A DNA stretch of 64,000 nt from Psettodes erumei (taxonomy: Eukaryota > Chordata > Actinopteri > Pleuronectiformes > Psettodidae): contig JAFBJZ010000739.1 in assembly GCA_016785225.1 (NCBI GenBank), positions 310,001 to 374,000 on the forward strand, given 5' to 3'. A program made the translations under genes and the position numbers. The notes under the pieces are model-generated. The model saw nothing but the letters and a program-made list of their open reading frames with translations. It had not been told where the DNA came from and searched no databases. Positions 1-44,770 of this stretch are shown here, in pieces. How positions within the stretch are numbered: position 1 is the stretch's first letter; every line of letters begins with the position of its first letter.

Positions 1-34083
<34,083 letters not shown>

Positions 34084-34195
34084 CAGGCTGCGCTCCAATA
34101 AACTCCTGAATCTGTCGTATATTTAATATCCCAGTCCCGGTTAGAAAGTGATTTAGTGGCAGGATTCCTTTTTTCAACCAACTTTGCGAATTCTC

Positions 34196-34231
34196 CTATT
34201 CGCCAGTGTGGTTCAGTTGAAATCGTAGCAT
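34196..34231 (-). CDS. upstream ORF 2 in meis2 leader (11 codons)
   Basis: A second short frame, MLRFQLNHTGE then TAG, lies between upstream ORF 1 and the main ATG, leaving about 110 nt to the meis2 start. The context CCCCG ATG C has C at -3 and C at +4, so it is weak. As with ORF 1, it depends on the unverified leader. Confidence 0.28.
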   Translation of the reverse strand: MLRFQLNHTGE

Positions 34232-34304
34232 CGGGGAGTTTTGCAATTTTTCTTGTTTTCCCTCTTTCCCCGGAAAAAAAAGAAAAAATGCGCCAAAGTG
34301 AAGG

Positions 34305-34355
34305 TTACAATCGGCCCATCAACAACCTGCATGTAACTAAACTGTCGTGTCTCAT
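34305..34355 (-). CDS. upstream ORF 1 in meis2 leader (16 codons)
   Basis: The frame starts in AAAGCC ATG A, with G at -3 (favourable context). It encodes MRHDSLVTCRLLMGRL and ends in TAA, about 220 nt before the main start. It is relevant only if transcription begins upstream of 34355. It would probably act in cis on translation rather than through its peptide. Confidence 0.35.
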   Translation of the reverse strand: MRHDSLVTCRLLMGRL

Positions 34356-34373
34356 GGCTTTTTGCCACTCCAG

Positions 34374-34383
34374 CTGTCAATCA
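34374..34383 (-). promoter_or_regulatory. perfect PBX-MEIS composite binding site
   Basis: The minus strand reads TGATTGACAG, the canonical PBX (TGATTG) plus MEIS (TGACAG) composite element, within TTTGATTGACAGCTGGAG. It lies about 290-300 bp upstream of the meis2 ATG, in the presumed promoter or leader. I saw no second perfect copy in the window. Occupancy by PBX and MEIS2 is an inference. Confidence 0.65.
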
Positions 34384-35499
34384 AAGCCAGAGGTTGTCAA
34401 GGTAATGAATGAATGACGGTTGGTGATGATGTTCAAGAGAAGGACGAATCTTTTTAGTCCGTTTTCATCCCGCAAGTCCGTGTCTCCTTTAATGCCTCCA
34501 GATCGCTATCTTGTTTTATTATCACTGCAAAGAAGAAGAAAAAAAGCAGAAGAAATTAAGAGATTGCGACTCAGATCTCTCCTTTCTTTCCCCCCGTAGG
34601 TATTTCGTCTATCTGGCGAGACTGAGATGAGTGAGTGTCAGCGAGTGTTGGCAGGTTGGCTGCTAGCTTGCTTATAGAAACAGAGTCAGTTCGCAGCGCT
34701 GAGCGGTGGGCGAATGAAATGACGGATCCCGGAAGTAGCGGTGGCCATAGCCAGTCCTACAGCAGCTCCAGAAAAGAGAGAGGAGAGACCAAATCTTGTG
34801 ATATGCAGAGTATATGCGAGGCGCAGGGACGGCTTCAACTCCACACTGGGGGTAAAAAAGCCAAACCAACACAGCTCCAACTCCCACCCAATTCCTTTTC
34901 GCCGAGAGGAGTCCTTAAAGAAAAGCAGAGGAGGCTGAATGAAGGGAGTTTTTTTTTACCAGCGCGGACACTTAGGCTGCAACTGCTCTGAGCCACATTA
35001 ACATAACACTGACTGAACTAAACTGCATGCAGTGTGACTTAGAGCAAAGCAAAAGTTCATTTTTTTGAAAAAAAAAAGCGGAATTACGCATGGCGCATCC
35101 CAACTGGTACGCACGGCAAAAAGGTTGCAACAGCAAAAAGGCAAACATTAACAAACAGTTTTTTAAAAAAACAATCCTCCCATCATTGCTGGAAGGGATA
35201 GGAGTAAAACTAAATATTATAAGGCGTCTCCAGGAAAAAAAAAATTACCAGCACATTTGTATGAATGCCGAGTTTAATATATGCGCATCACGCTTACTTG
35301 TTATCTGTACCGTGGTTATAAGCCGGTGTGCCCACGTAATATCTCAGTAATGCCTCCTAATCTTACAGCTAATTATTGCTCTGGTCTTTTTTAGCAAATT
35401 AAACGACACGCAGCACCCCCTCTAAGCCCTGAATGAACTTTTCCAAGGGGGGGAAAAAAAGAGTGGAGAAAGTAATTTTGTATGTTTCTTTCGTCCAAT

Positions 35500-35830
35500 C
35501 CCCTCTCTTGATAGAAATCCGTGCCTTACCTCAGAGTAGTCAATTATCAAAGCTCCCCAGGATCATCAATCATGTGGGGAGATTGAAGTTTAGAGGAGGA
35601 GCAACGCTCCGGCCATCGATTGCACTGAAGCTCTTTTTTTTCTCTGAGTCTGAGCACTTTTCAAGCACAAAACAGAAGTAGGCCATCTATCTCCTTTAAT
35701 ATTTAGCTCCATCAATGCTAATATGGCATCATGGCTGTATTGATAGGTTCTCACATGAAGGCTCCATTTATGGCTCCGTGACATTTTTTTAAGGTGGAAA
35801 TTAATTATTCACAGGTTAGGATTAAAGTGG
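35500..35830. promoter_or_regulatory. candidate proximal enhancer upstream of meis2
   Basis: A microsatellite-free block 1.4-1.75 kb upstream of the ATG. It contains ATCAATCA at 35565-35572 (TGATTGAT on the minus strand, a PBX-HOX-type site), CAATTATCAAAG, TTTAATATTTAGC, CATCAATGCTAATATGG and GAAATTAATTATTC. The density of homeodomain sites and absence of repeats resemble deeply conserved vertebrate elements. Conservation itself was not tested. Confidence 0.4.
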
Positions 35831-36759
35831 ACACACACACGCTCAGGGAGATGGGCTGTGGCTACCGTTGGAGGGTCAATAAACTCCCCCCCAACAAACA
35901 AAATGCCAAGCAGGAGTTGCTCGGAGTCGATTACAGAAATAGCAGGGTTTTAGGGGGTGGTGGTGGGGGGGTCGAGAAAAGAGAAAACACAGGAAAAAGA
36001 GTTAATAAATGAAACCGTGACAACAGTTATGTTTGTTGGCATAAAGGGGGGTGGGAAGTGTAGCACTGCAGGGTTTGACAAACGGCTGTGTGGACATTTC
36101 AACGTGCAATACCCCGAGAAGGAGCTGCAGAGCGGGTGCGCGGAGAGCCAAGGCACTCACCGTCTCCAAGTCTCTCCTACACTCTGTAAACACAACCGAG
36201 CCCGGCAGACTCTGCTCGCCGAAGACTGATATTTTTATAAGCTAAATACTGTCGTTCACATTCATCTGTGCACTAACGCGTTACTGTTTGGGTTTTTTTG
36301 TTTTTTTTTTCGTTGTTGTTGTCAACGTCCTCCCGCGGACAGCTATGGTAAGTAGCATTAAACCTTATACTGTCTATACCGCTTTGTTGTGAACGCGCGT
36401 CCCTTCGCGGCGCAGGCGAGGGGAAAGTTGCGAGGCTGTGGACGAACTGGGGGAAAAAAAGGTTTTCATTTGCATGTTTAACCTCCCGTTAAAGCTAACA
36501 CCGTATCCAAGAGGGGGGGGAAATCTCCGGCGATTTAAAAAAATATATTTAAAAAAAATTAGACTTTGGCGATTTCGCCGTCGTTTTTTGCACTTTTATT
36601 GTGGAAATATGCGATTTGCCCCCGAGGAGAGTGATGTAAACACCCGAAGAGCGTGTGAAAATAACAGGGGCTAATTACGCGTGTCCAAATGTACGGCTCC
36701 AAAGAAACACATCCTCTCCCTTAAAAAAAAACTTCCAGCGACGACTCCCAAACGACGCG

Positions 36760-36990
36760 GAAATTTAAAACGCTTTCTTTTGTGAACTATTTATGAGAGT
36801 AATTAATGGCGGCTATAAACGCGAGACGTTATAATTAACAATATTTAGGTTGTGAAACAGGTTAATTCCGCTTATAAGCAGCTTTGGATGCGACATTACA
36901 CAAGTCGGTGTTTAATTCTCTAATCTCATTTTAATCATCACTCACTCAGTGGTTAATTAAAATTAATTTTCCTCATCAACAAGACCTGTG
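36760..36990. promoter_or_regulatory. candidate homeodomain-rich enhancer
   Basis: About 230 bp, 2.7-2.9 kb upstream of the ATG, dense in TAAT/ATTA cores: GAGTAATTAATGGCGG, TATAATTAACAATA, GTTTAATTCTCTAATC, TTTTAATCATCACTC and GGTTAATTAAAATTAAT. Such clustering suits binding by HOX, PBX, LIM or POU proteins. An octamer-like ATTTGCAT lies nearby at 36468-36475. Function is inferred. Confidence 0.35.
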
Positions 36991-37292
36991 CCAACTTACC
37001 CCCCCCAACTCCCAACCTCCCTCCTGCTTATAACCTGCTCGGGTTTACAAGGAGGACTCCTACCATAGACAATTACACTTTTTAAGTAGTTTTGTATTTC
37101 TTACAAGTGGCTTTCAGGTGCGCGCAGACACACAGACACACAACATTTACGCATATGAAAAAAAAGAAAATCAGTGGATGGCATTAACAGGCGGTAACAT
37201 TTCATCTGGTGGTGTCAAATTGAGGTCAGTTTAGGGTTAAAGCTCTCGGTGTCCGTGTGGGACATGGCCAGCTGCGTTTGGATTCATTTTTT

Positions 37293-37338
37293 GGGGGGGT
37301 AGGGGGGTGGTTGGTTGGAGTAGGGTGGGGTGGGGGGG
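37293..37338 (+). repeat. G-rich tract with G-quadruplex potential upstream of meis2
   Basis: G7, G6, then GGG T GGGG T GGGGGGG with single-base loops, a canonical quadruplex pattern 3.2 kb upstream of the ATG. Confidence 0.8.
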
Positions 37339-37507
37339 AGATCCAAAAGGATCCATTTCAAGGAAAACACTACTGGGACAATCACCGGGCTAAAAGATCC
37401 ACTGCATGTCACATCCTAAAAGGTGCACACCAGGACCGCCTGCATGCGACCCAGCACCGGCACACTGAACTTCCACTCCTCTGTTTACTCTTTGCAGGAC
37501 TTAACAA

Positions 37508-37532
37508 CCCCCCCCCCCCCACACACACACAC
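37508..37532. repeat. C13-(AC)6 composite tract
   Basis: A C homopolymer runs directly into an AC repeat, one of about twelve such junctions in the window. Confidence 0.93.
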
Positions 37533-38876
37533 CTCCTCCCCACCTCCCTGTTGCCCTGCAGGGCTCGGTTGTTCACACACACACACACACATGCACACAA
37601 GCCTGTTGCTAAATATGGAGAGAAATGCATTGTTGATTTAATTCCCTCAAAAAGATCAGTGATATGAAACGGGCTTCAAATCCTCTTAGTGACCTTAAAC
37701 ACTCCTGGAGAAACAATCGGCGCTCAACCGCAGGAACAAATAAAATCGCCCTAATCTTGTTTGTAACTTTGTTCTTCTTTGGCCCTCTTCAGTGTTTGAG
37801 ATTATGTAAATTAGCAGAGCTAATGTATAGAGGCGCTGAGATAAGACTGGATCATAGACTGGCTGCTTGGTCAGGCTCCGAAAGTAAAGGAAAAAAAAAC
37901 AACCTTGCAGCCCCCCCCACACACACACACACACTTTTTTTTTTTGCAGTTTCAAAATTACAAGTAATGCAGCTGCTGGGGCATATTTTCATGTAAGATT
38001 TTAATATTTTGCACCCAATAAAAGTAATGGAGTTCTGCCCCATTTCCCACTGTAAAGAACAATTCAAATTCTCTGAACCGTCTCCATGCGCTGTATTTCA
38101 TCTTTTTTCTCGCGTTCCTTTATATTTTCAGATATTTATTTATTTAATTCGTGATTTTCCTAACAACATTAATTGGGATCCGCGGTATTTCCCTCCTAGC
38201 AGAGCAGCAGCAGCACTCTCATCTCAGTCCTCTGCGTCTGAACTCTTCTTGACCCCGGAGTGAAATGTGACTATAGGGTTTCAGAAAGTGGAGAGAGCAA
38301 CTCAAATACTTGTAAAAGTTTCGCGACTAACTGTAAATTCTTCAGCTCCAAAGCCTCATTTTCCCCTCCACCGATTCTCAGAGTCTGGTGTCAGAGGGTT
38401 AGTAAAGGGAGGAAGGAGAGAGTGACACAGAGAGGGAGGGAGAGAGGGAGAGGGAGAGAGAGAGAGAGAGAGAGGCCCACACAAACTGTAACTGTGGCTT
38501 TCCCCTTCGCGGACTCGCAGGGAAATAAGCGGCCCTCTAGCGACACCTCGCGGACATCTCGGTGCCATGTAAAAAGCGTTTCACGACACACGAGAAGAAG
38601 GCCCCACAAAAATCACACCGAACCAAATTTTACACGACAAATCATGCACCGACGACAACGAAATGCTCTTTTTTTAAATAATGGGACGAAAGGGCTGGCC
38701 TTTCTTTCTTTTTTTTGTTTGGTCAAATTCATTCGCTGGCAACGCTGAGACCATAAATTCGGTTTAACTGTTTACACCCTTCACAGTTGGTGCTGTTACA
38801 CGTCTGTCACTGTGTCACACAAACTAGTAAAACGTGGCCTTTATTAGTCGCCGTTTGTCTTTAATTTACGCGAACG

Positions 38877-39272
38877 AGTTTCATTTTAAATTAATTGGAT
38901 TTCTATTAAAATTTATTTTTTTAGGTCTAATTTAATTTAAATCCAAAAAACGGTTAGTTTAATTTGAGACCGTACGTCTAACTCAAACATGATGATGCTT
39001 TTGTTTGCCTGTATTTTATTACTGGTATAATTTGACTTTTACAATCTGGTGTTATTGCATGTTGAAATAAAAAAAAGACCAAACCAAACCATTAAGAGTT
39101 AATCTATCATTGAAACGGAGCCTACATTTAAAAAGATAAAATATAAATGTAGCCCATATAAAATGTATTAATTTTGCCTATTGAGAATCCGAAAACAGTG
39201 AAATAATGAACGTTATTTAAATAAAGTATTGCCGGTAAAAAAAAAAAAAAAAAAAAAAGTTATTTTAAATTA
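38877..39272 (+). mobile_element. probable retroposed insert with poly-A tail and target-site duplication
   Basis: An AT-rich segment ends in AATAAA (39220-39225), 11 nt of spacer, then an uninterrupted A22 run (39237-39258). It is flanked by near-identical direct repeats: AGTTTCATTTTAAATTA (38877-38893) and AGTTATTTTAAATTA (39258-39272), differing by a 2-base indel. This is the hallmark of LINE-mediated retroposition of a polyadenylated RNA. The body (about 340 bp) has no coding capacity and may derive from a 3' UTR or short non-autonomous element. High AT content means chance similarity of the flanks is possible. Confidence 0.45.
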
Positions 39273-39350
39273 GTGTTGAAGTTGTTAAAATTCCTTCGTT
39301 CGGATGTATTTTTTCCGAGACGATTTTTTTCTTCCTGTCGCGTACAACGA

Positions 39351-39377
39351 AATATATATATATATATATATATATTT
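39351..39377. repeat. (TA)n microsatellite upstream of meis2
   Basis: A pure TA run of about 25 bp, just after the probable retroposed insert. Confidence 0.92.
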
Positions 39378-41314
39378 TTATTCTTCCCAAACTCCCACCG
39401 CGGTAATATCAGCCGCGCCTGCAGAGCCTCAGCTCTGCTCGGCTGTGACACGGTTCCGGCAGGTCACCGCCGAGATTAGAGCCCGTCGTTAACGCCTGCT
39501 CGGATACACCAAATGCTGATTTAATGAGCTTGCGTCGGGTGTTTGTCCCAGAATACCTGGTGTGCATGTGTTAGTAACGCCGCAGACTGTAATCCCGTGT
39601 GCCCCCCCCCCCACACACACACACACACACAACCCCCACTTCCTTTGCACGTGGCTTTAAGGGACAGCCTGTGTCTACCTGTGTTCACCGAGGCGCTGCG
39701 CGGATGTGCGTATGATTTCTCCTCTTTTATTTCGCTTAGATTGGACGGGTCGAAGCCTATAAGGCCCGTATCCAGCCACATTACCCGATGTAATTGAGAG
39801 AAGTTTAAGTGGAGGCCGGGAGAGCGAGGAGTTAATAGCGGTGACCCTCTTGCTGTGCCTCTGTCGCTCATCATTTATCAGGCTTAAGGGGCTTAAACAG
39901 GCAGCACAGACCCACCTTTTATTACATATCAAACCCTCTCTCCCTTATCTACATTATAGGAAATACATGCACCGCTGCCTGTTATGCGGATTTGGAAATA
40001 GAAACATGTCCAATAAAGTCGCCCTCCTCCGCTGATCAGAGGAAATATGGCTTTAGGCGCCGCAGAGACAACCCCAGCGGGTTTTAAGCCTTTATTAAAT
40101 TGTCTTAATTCCCCCCTCTCCACTTTGAAATGAATATAAATTCCACTCTTGTGTTTGTCCAGTGCGGAAGCGGACGGGGTTGGGGGGGGTGACGACTGTA
40201 AAGTGCGGAGGTTTTTCGTGGTCCCAATATGATTAAGAAGCGACTAAAAAAATTGCGCAGCCGCCTCAGAGCCCCTGCAAACTAGTGAACTTGATCCGAA
40301 ATAATGTAAGTGCCAGGGCGATTCAACGTGACTGTAAAAGTTATAAAAAAAAAGATGACCATGTCTTATCCCAATTTACACCGAAGGTATCAGGCAAAAC
40401 TATCTGCACACAATGGAGCTGCTTTGTTCGCACAATTAATTAAAGGTGAGGAAAAAAAGAGAGAAAAGTTCCTTGTGAAAAGTTATATTTAGCCTGTCTA
40501 ATGCGACTTCCGTCAGTCTCCTTTATTTATAGCCTATAATGAATTACGTGTCCTTTTTTTTAGGGAGACCATAAAAAAACAGCTGCTGAGCATTGACTAA
40601 AAATTTATTTTTGTGGTATGAAATGCTTTTGTAACTGACGTCGCTGTGTGCCAAAATTCTTTTGTTTTGTTTTGGGTTTTTTTTTTTTTTGCCTTTTCGA
40701 AAACGTCTGTATATTTTTCTTTTGTTGTTGTTGCTGGGTTTGAAGAAACGCTTGGCGCGGTCTCTGGGTGAAACTTCAGGGCCATGCCTAAGTTGTCTGC
40801 CTGATTCCTCCAAGGAGAGCTCAGTCAGTCAGCCCGAACGCAGCTGCGTTCACACGGAGTGACGGGTTTTGATATTCCAGTCACACAACAGAGTAAACAC
40901 TGCTCTCCTGTTCAATAAACATCATTGACAAGGCTCCATATCCAGCCACGTGAAATACTGAGCTTAACCCCAGCCAGTACCAGCATTATATATACATATA
41001 CTTATATATATTCTTTATGTATAGATTTCTTTTGAATGATGTTGCTTTATAACATGGGTATCTTTAAGTCCCCTTCATGTACATATGGTGTCTCACTGTT
41101 ATTAAAAAATAGATTAAAAAATTACTGTAATTTTATGCTTTTACTGATGATTTTCCATTTGATGCGATGGCATTAAATTTTTTTGAAAAAATATGAATCT
41201 TTTGGTTTGTTTTTCCTTTAGATGTTTTTTTCCCAAAAATGTGTGTTTTTAATGCTTCAGCGCGTGTCCACAAGGTCATTAATACAAGGTTTCACTGAGT
41301 TATTACTCCCTTTC

Positions 41315-41359
41315 ACACCCACACACCACACACACACACAGACACCCACACACACACAG

Positions 41360-41388
<29 letters not shown>
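41315..41388. repeat. interrupted (CA)n cluster
   Basis: Several CA blocks interrupted by CC and GA units over about 75 bp, upstream of meis2. Confidence 0.9.
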
Positions 41389-41390
<2 letters not shown>

Positions 41391-42179
41391 CACCACAGTG
41401 ACTACAGGCTAATCAAATGACTGAACCCACGGAGGGAAAAAAAAACTCATTCATTTGAGTTATAATAATCTTTCATTTAAGTAATGCTTTTTCTGCAGTA
41501 ACCCCTCACTGTCGGACGCTCGTGCTTACTCCCCTCACAGCATGGGACAGTCCTGTTACTGAAACACACACACACACACACAAAACCCCACTGCTGAACA
41601 TTTAAAAACACACACCACTTGCTCGTGACTCCACTTGTTTGAAATGCTTGCGGAGAACAATGCAGGTAAACAAATGCAGATGGTTTGTTTGTGTTTGGGT
41701 TTGTTGTTTTTTTTTTGTTTTTGTCCCCTTGCCCCCCCCCCCCAACCCCCGCCCCCCCACCCTGTTTACGTGTTCCCATTTCCATCTCCTCTCTCGCATA
41801 ACCACCCCACCGCCGCCACCACCCCTTCCCTCCCTCCCTCCCTCCTTCACTCCCTCCAGCCTGGTTCTGCCGGAGTTCACATGATCAAGCAAGGTACCCA
41901 GGTAATTACCTGGCATTGTCAAATAAAGCGACCACTGATTCAAATGAGAAGTGAAGTATCAAAGAGCAGCGTTGCCTTTGCAGCCACTACTTATCCACAC
42001 AGGAGACGGCGAGGAGATCTGAGAGCTCGGGGACCTGCGGGGAGGCAACAACAACACTCAGCCTTCCCTTCCCGGATAAACATCGCCAATAGCGGCAACA
42101 GAGCCAAACATGCCCAGGTTCACTGGTAACAGCGTATTTATTTGTATTACATATCCTCCTTGTCCGTGATTAGCTGGCG

Positions 42180-44770
42180 GCATCCTTTATCGCGGCCCGC
42201 AGCGCCGCTTTAACAAGGAGGATTTGGCGGTATTCCTGGACCTTCCCGGCGCGCGTCCTGCTGAGTCGCCCCGCTCAGAGGTCGGAAAAGGTCGGAAATT
42301 CATGAATGCGACAGTCGGGGCGGTCGTGCGACGTTTCCCATCTCCCTTTACACGTTTATTCATGAGCCCTGCGCGCGGGGTGGAATAAAGAGGAGCCGCT
42401 CTCCGAAGATGAAACTGACTAGCGAGCTAACGTCGAGCTAACGTCGGGCAGGGCAAGAGGCCGGCCTACAGGGCTCTGCTTCTTTCAGTCAGACAACCAC
42501 AGGTGTCTTTGATCATTTGCAAAGTCTGTGTTTTCCTCTTGCTGAAGTTGTGCAAACTTTTATTAAAAAAATAAAAAAAATTAGCAGGCTCTCTCTTTTC
42601 ACCCACTGGGCCGACAACAAGACCTTCGACATGGCTCTCAGAAGCAGCACCTAAGGAACCTCTTCTCATTCCTGCTGCCCGCCACATTCAGACGAGACAG
42701 GCGGCGTCCTGGGATTTGAGTTCTGGCGCGGGAAAAGAGCGCCTGTGATTCGACTTGCCACATCTAAACGTAAGTTGAAGAGGTTACATCGTGCAACAAC
42801 AAATAAAAAGGTTGCGCCGCTTCGGTGGGTGCTTTTCATGGTTGGAGGCGAAACAGGGTTGGTGACGATGTCTGAGTGTTTAATGCTATAAACACACAGA
42901 CTTCCCTCCCTCTGGCATATGGAAGGCTCCCAGGGACACTTTGCATGTAAATATTCATAGCGTGATGGGATGGGCTATTAATTATTAAGCACAGTAAAGA
43001 AGTGTAATACTTCAGCATTTAAAACATGAATCTTCTTCTTTCTTTTTTTTTTTATTATTTATTTGCTTCACCCGAGGACGAACGCTCTCGAGGCGAAGCG
43101 AGGCCATTTTTCACGAAATGCTTGAGAGGCTGAAAAATAAGGACGTGCTCAATAGCCAATAGCTGGCGACTTTCACGAAATAAAAGAGTAATAACTCCAA
43201 GATGGAACACGGGCAACGGGCGGGGATATACATGAATAACACCCAGGCTGAGAGGCAAGGTAGGTCTCCCGTCTCCCGGCAGAGCCCAAATGCTCGTCGC
43301 TTATATCAAACGCTGTAAAATTTTAACACGTTGCTTTCCTTTTGAGTGTGCGCCACGTCGCGATGGAGCTTGAGCGGCGGTTGGCGGTTCACACCTGAGC
43401 TGCGCGCACCAGACATCTGACGACAAAAGCGGCCACCTTGTACGACCGCGAAGTCGCATAAGGGAGAGGGCACGGCGAATAATGGAAGAAAGTGTAATTC
43501 TACACCCAAAGCGGGCACGGACACGGTTGCGCCGAGTCGGATCATGTTTAAAGACGACGCATTTGCCTCTGAGGGGGCAAAAAAAAAGCCTGAATCCTGA
43601 ATCTGACTTCCTCCGCATGCGCCGCAGCTCACCCTCCGAAGCAGCATGCATTGCTGAAAGTAGCTTTTTCAGCTACGAGCGGAGTGGCGGGGAAAAAAGA
43701 AAAGAAAAAGAAAAAGGAAATGACCTAGATACAATCAGGTCTTTGGGAGTTCACGTCGCCTTGTGCCGTTTGACAGAAACGAACCGGCGATCTGCATCAT
43801 CGGCGGCGGCAAGGAGTCGAAAATCAAAAAGCACACTCCGTGCTCCGTGAGACCCCCCATCCCTCCATATCCTGGCATTTCAAGTCCGATTCATTTCTGC
43901 CCCGGAAAAAAACTCTGTATCATTTGAGCGGAATTGAATTAACAATTTCCCCAGCTGATTTGGTCTTTTAAAACCCTCATTACACAGAAGCATTGTATAT
44001 ATTATCGAATCCCTCGGAGGAACGTGGAGCGGGGAGTCCATGTTCATCCCATCATCACCACGTTGTACTATTATAATCAATTAGCACGGATGAGCTAATT
44101 GTCCGATCTCTCACTTGCTAATTAGCCCGGGAAATATAAATGGGACAAACGAATGCGCCGCTTTTTAAAATTTGTTGTTCTGGGGGTTTTTTTCGTTAAG
44201 GGGGGGGGCGCGCAAAAAATTGAGCTTGCGCTTCCGCCGCGGCGGTCGGTTTCTCCGGCGGGGTCGTCAATATGCATGAGCGACATCAAAGAGCAGAGGC
44301 AGAAATGAGGCCCTGCACGAAAAAGCGGAGCGCGCTTCAGATCCAGTATATGCAAATGTCCCGGTTCTCGTTGAACTCCGGTGTTTGCATAACACGGGTT
44401 GACACAGTCTGCGAGAGCTCTTCTGCGCCGCTTGTGTACCGACTACAAAACACACTGTCCTCTGGGATATTTTATTTTAAAAGGCACACCAGGAGCTCTG
44501 CATAAACGCGCCAAATTTTCAGCGCGTTTAGCGGCTTCGGGTTCCTCCGAACTGCTGCGGCCTCAACGTGTCGGAAATTACATAATTTCATGCAGAGCAG
44601 GGCGTGTGTGTGTGTTTTAACGCGAGCTGATCATTATCACTCAGTGGCATGAATATCACAGGGCGGTGCTCCGCTGCACATGACGGAAAAACTGTTTTTG
44701 GTTTTTTTTGGGAGGGGAGGCCCAAACAAAAAGGGGGCGTCGCCGCCCGGGCGACGCCGACGGCCGCGTC
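42180..44770. other. moderately CpG-rich intergenic block
   Basis: Several CpG-rich patches (42190-42450, 43330-43530, 44205-44340, 44735-44770) alternate with AT-rich sequence. A tandem GAGCTAACGTC pair lies at about 42424-42446, and a 9-bp perfect hairpin at 44736-44758. No gene was recognised. Confidence 0.4.
44736..44758. repeat. GC-only 9-bp inverted repeat
   Basis: GGCGTCGCC, loop GCCCG, then GGCGACGCC. It sits in a CpG-rich patch about 10.7 kb upstream of meis2. No function is known. Confidence 0.7.

Larger units (their letters stand above)
34084..34740 (-). promoter_or_regulatory. meis2: putative meis2 core promoter and 5' leader
   Basis: Read on the minus strand, an ETS-type ACTTCCGG lies at 34729-34736. 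About 53 bp downstream is a TATA-like TTTCTATAAG (34671-34680), followed by TCACTCATCT-type initiator-like sequence near 34640-34650. The leader would then be about 560 nt to the ATG at 34083. It contains two short upstream ORFs and a PBX-MEIS composite site. The transcription start is inferred from motifs only; a start elsewhere, or a further 5' exon, is possible. Confidence 0.4.
34741..38876. other. intergenic, proximal upstream region of meis2
   Basis: No coding gene was recognised. It contains two homeodomain-rich candidate enhancers (35500-35830 and 36760-36990), a plus-strand ATG|GTAAGT donor at 36348, a quadruplex-prone tract, two C(n)(AC)n tracts (37508-37532, 37911-37934) and a GA run (about 38452-38474). 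The 34741-35500 part shows only A-runs. Confidence 0.6.
39273..42179. other. intergenic, repeat-bearing
   Basis: A TA run, a C11-(AC)9 tract (39602-39630), T-rich runs (40550-40700), a CA cluster (41315-41388) and C/T-rich sequence (41731-41856). The AT-rich 40900-41260 part has no recognisable feature. No gene was seen. Confidence 0.6.
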
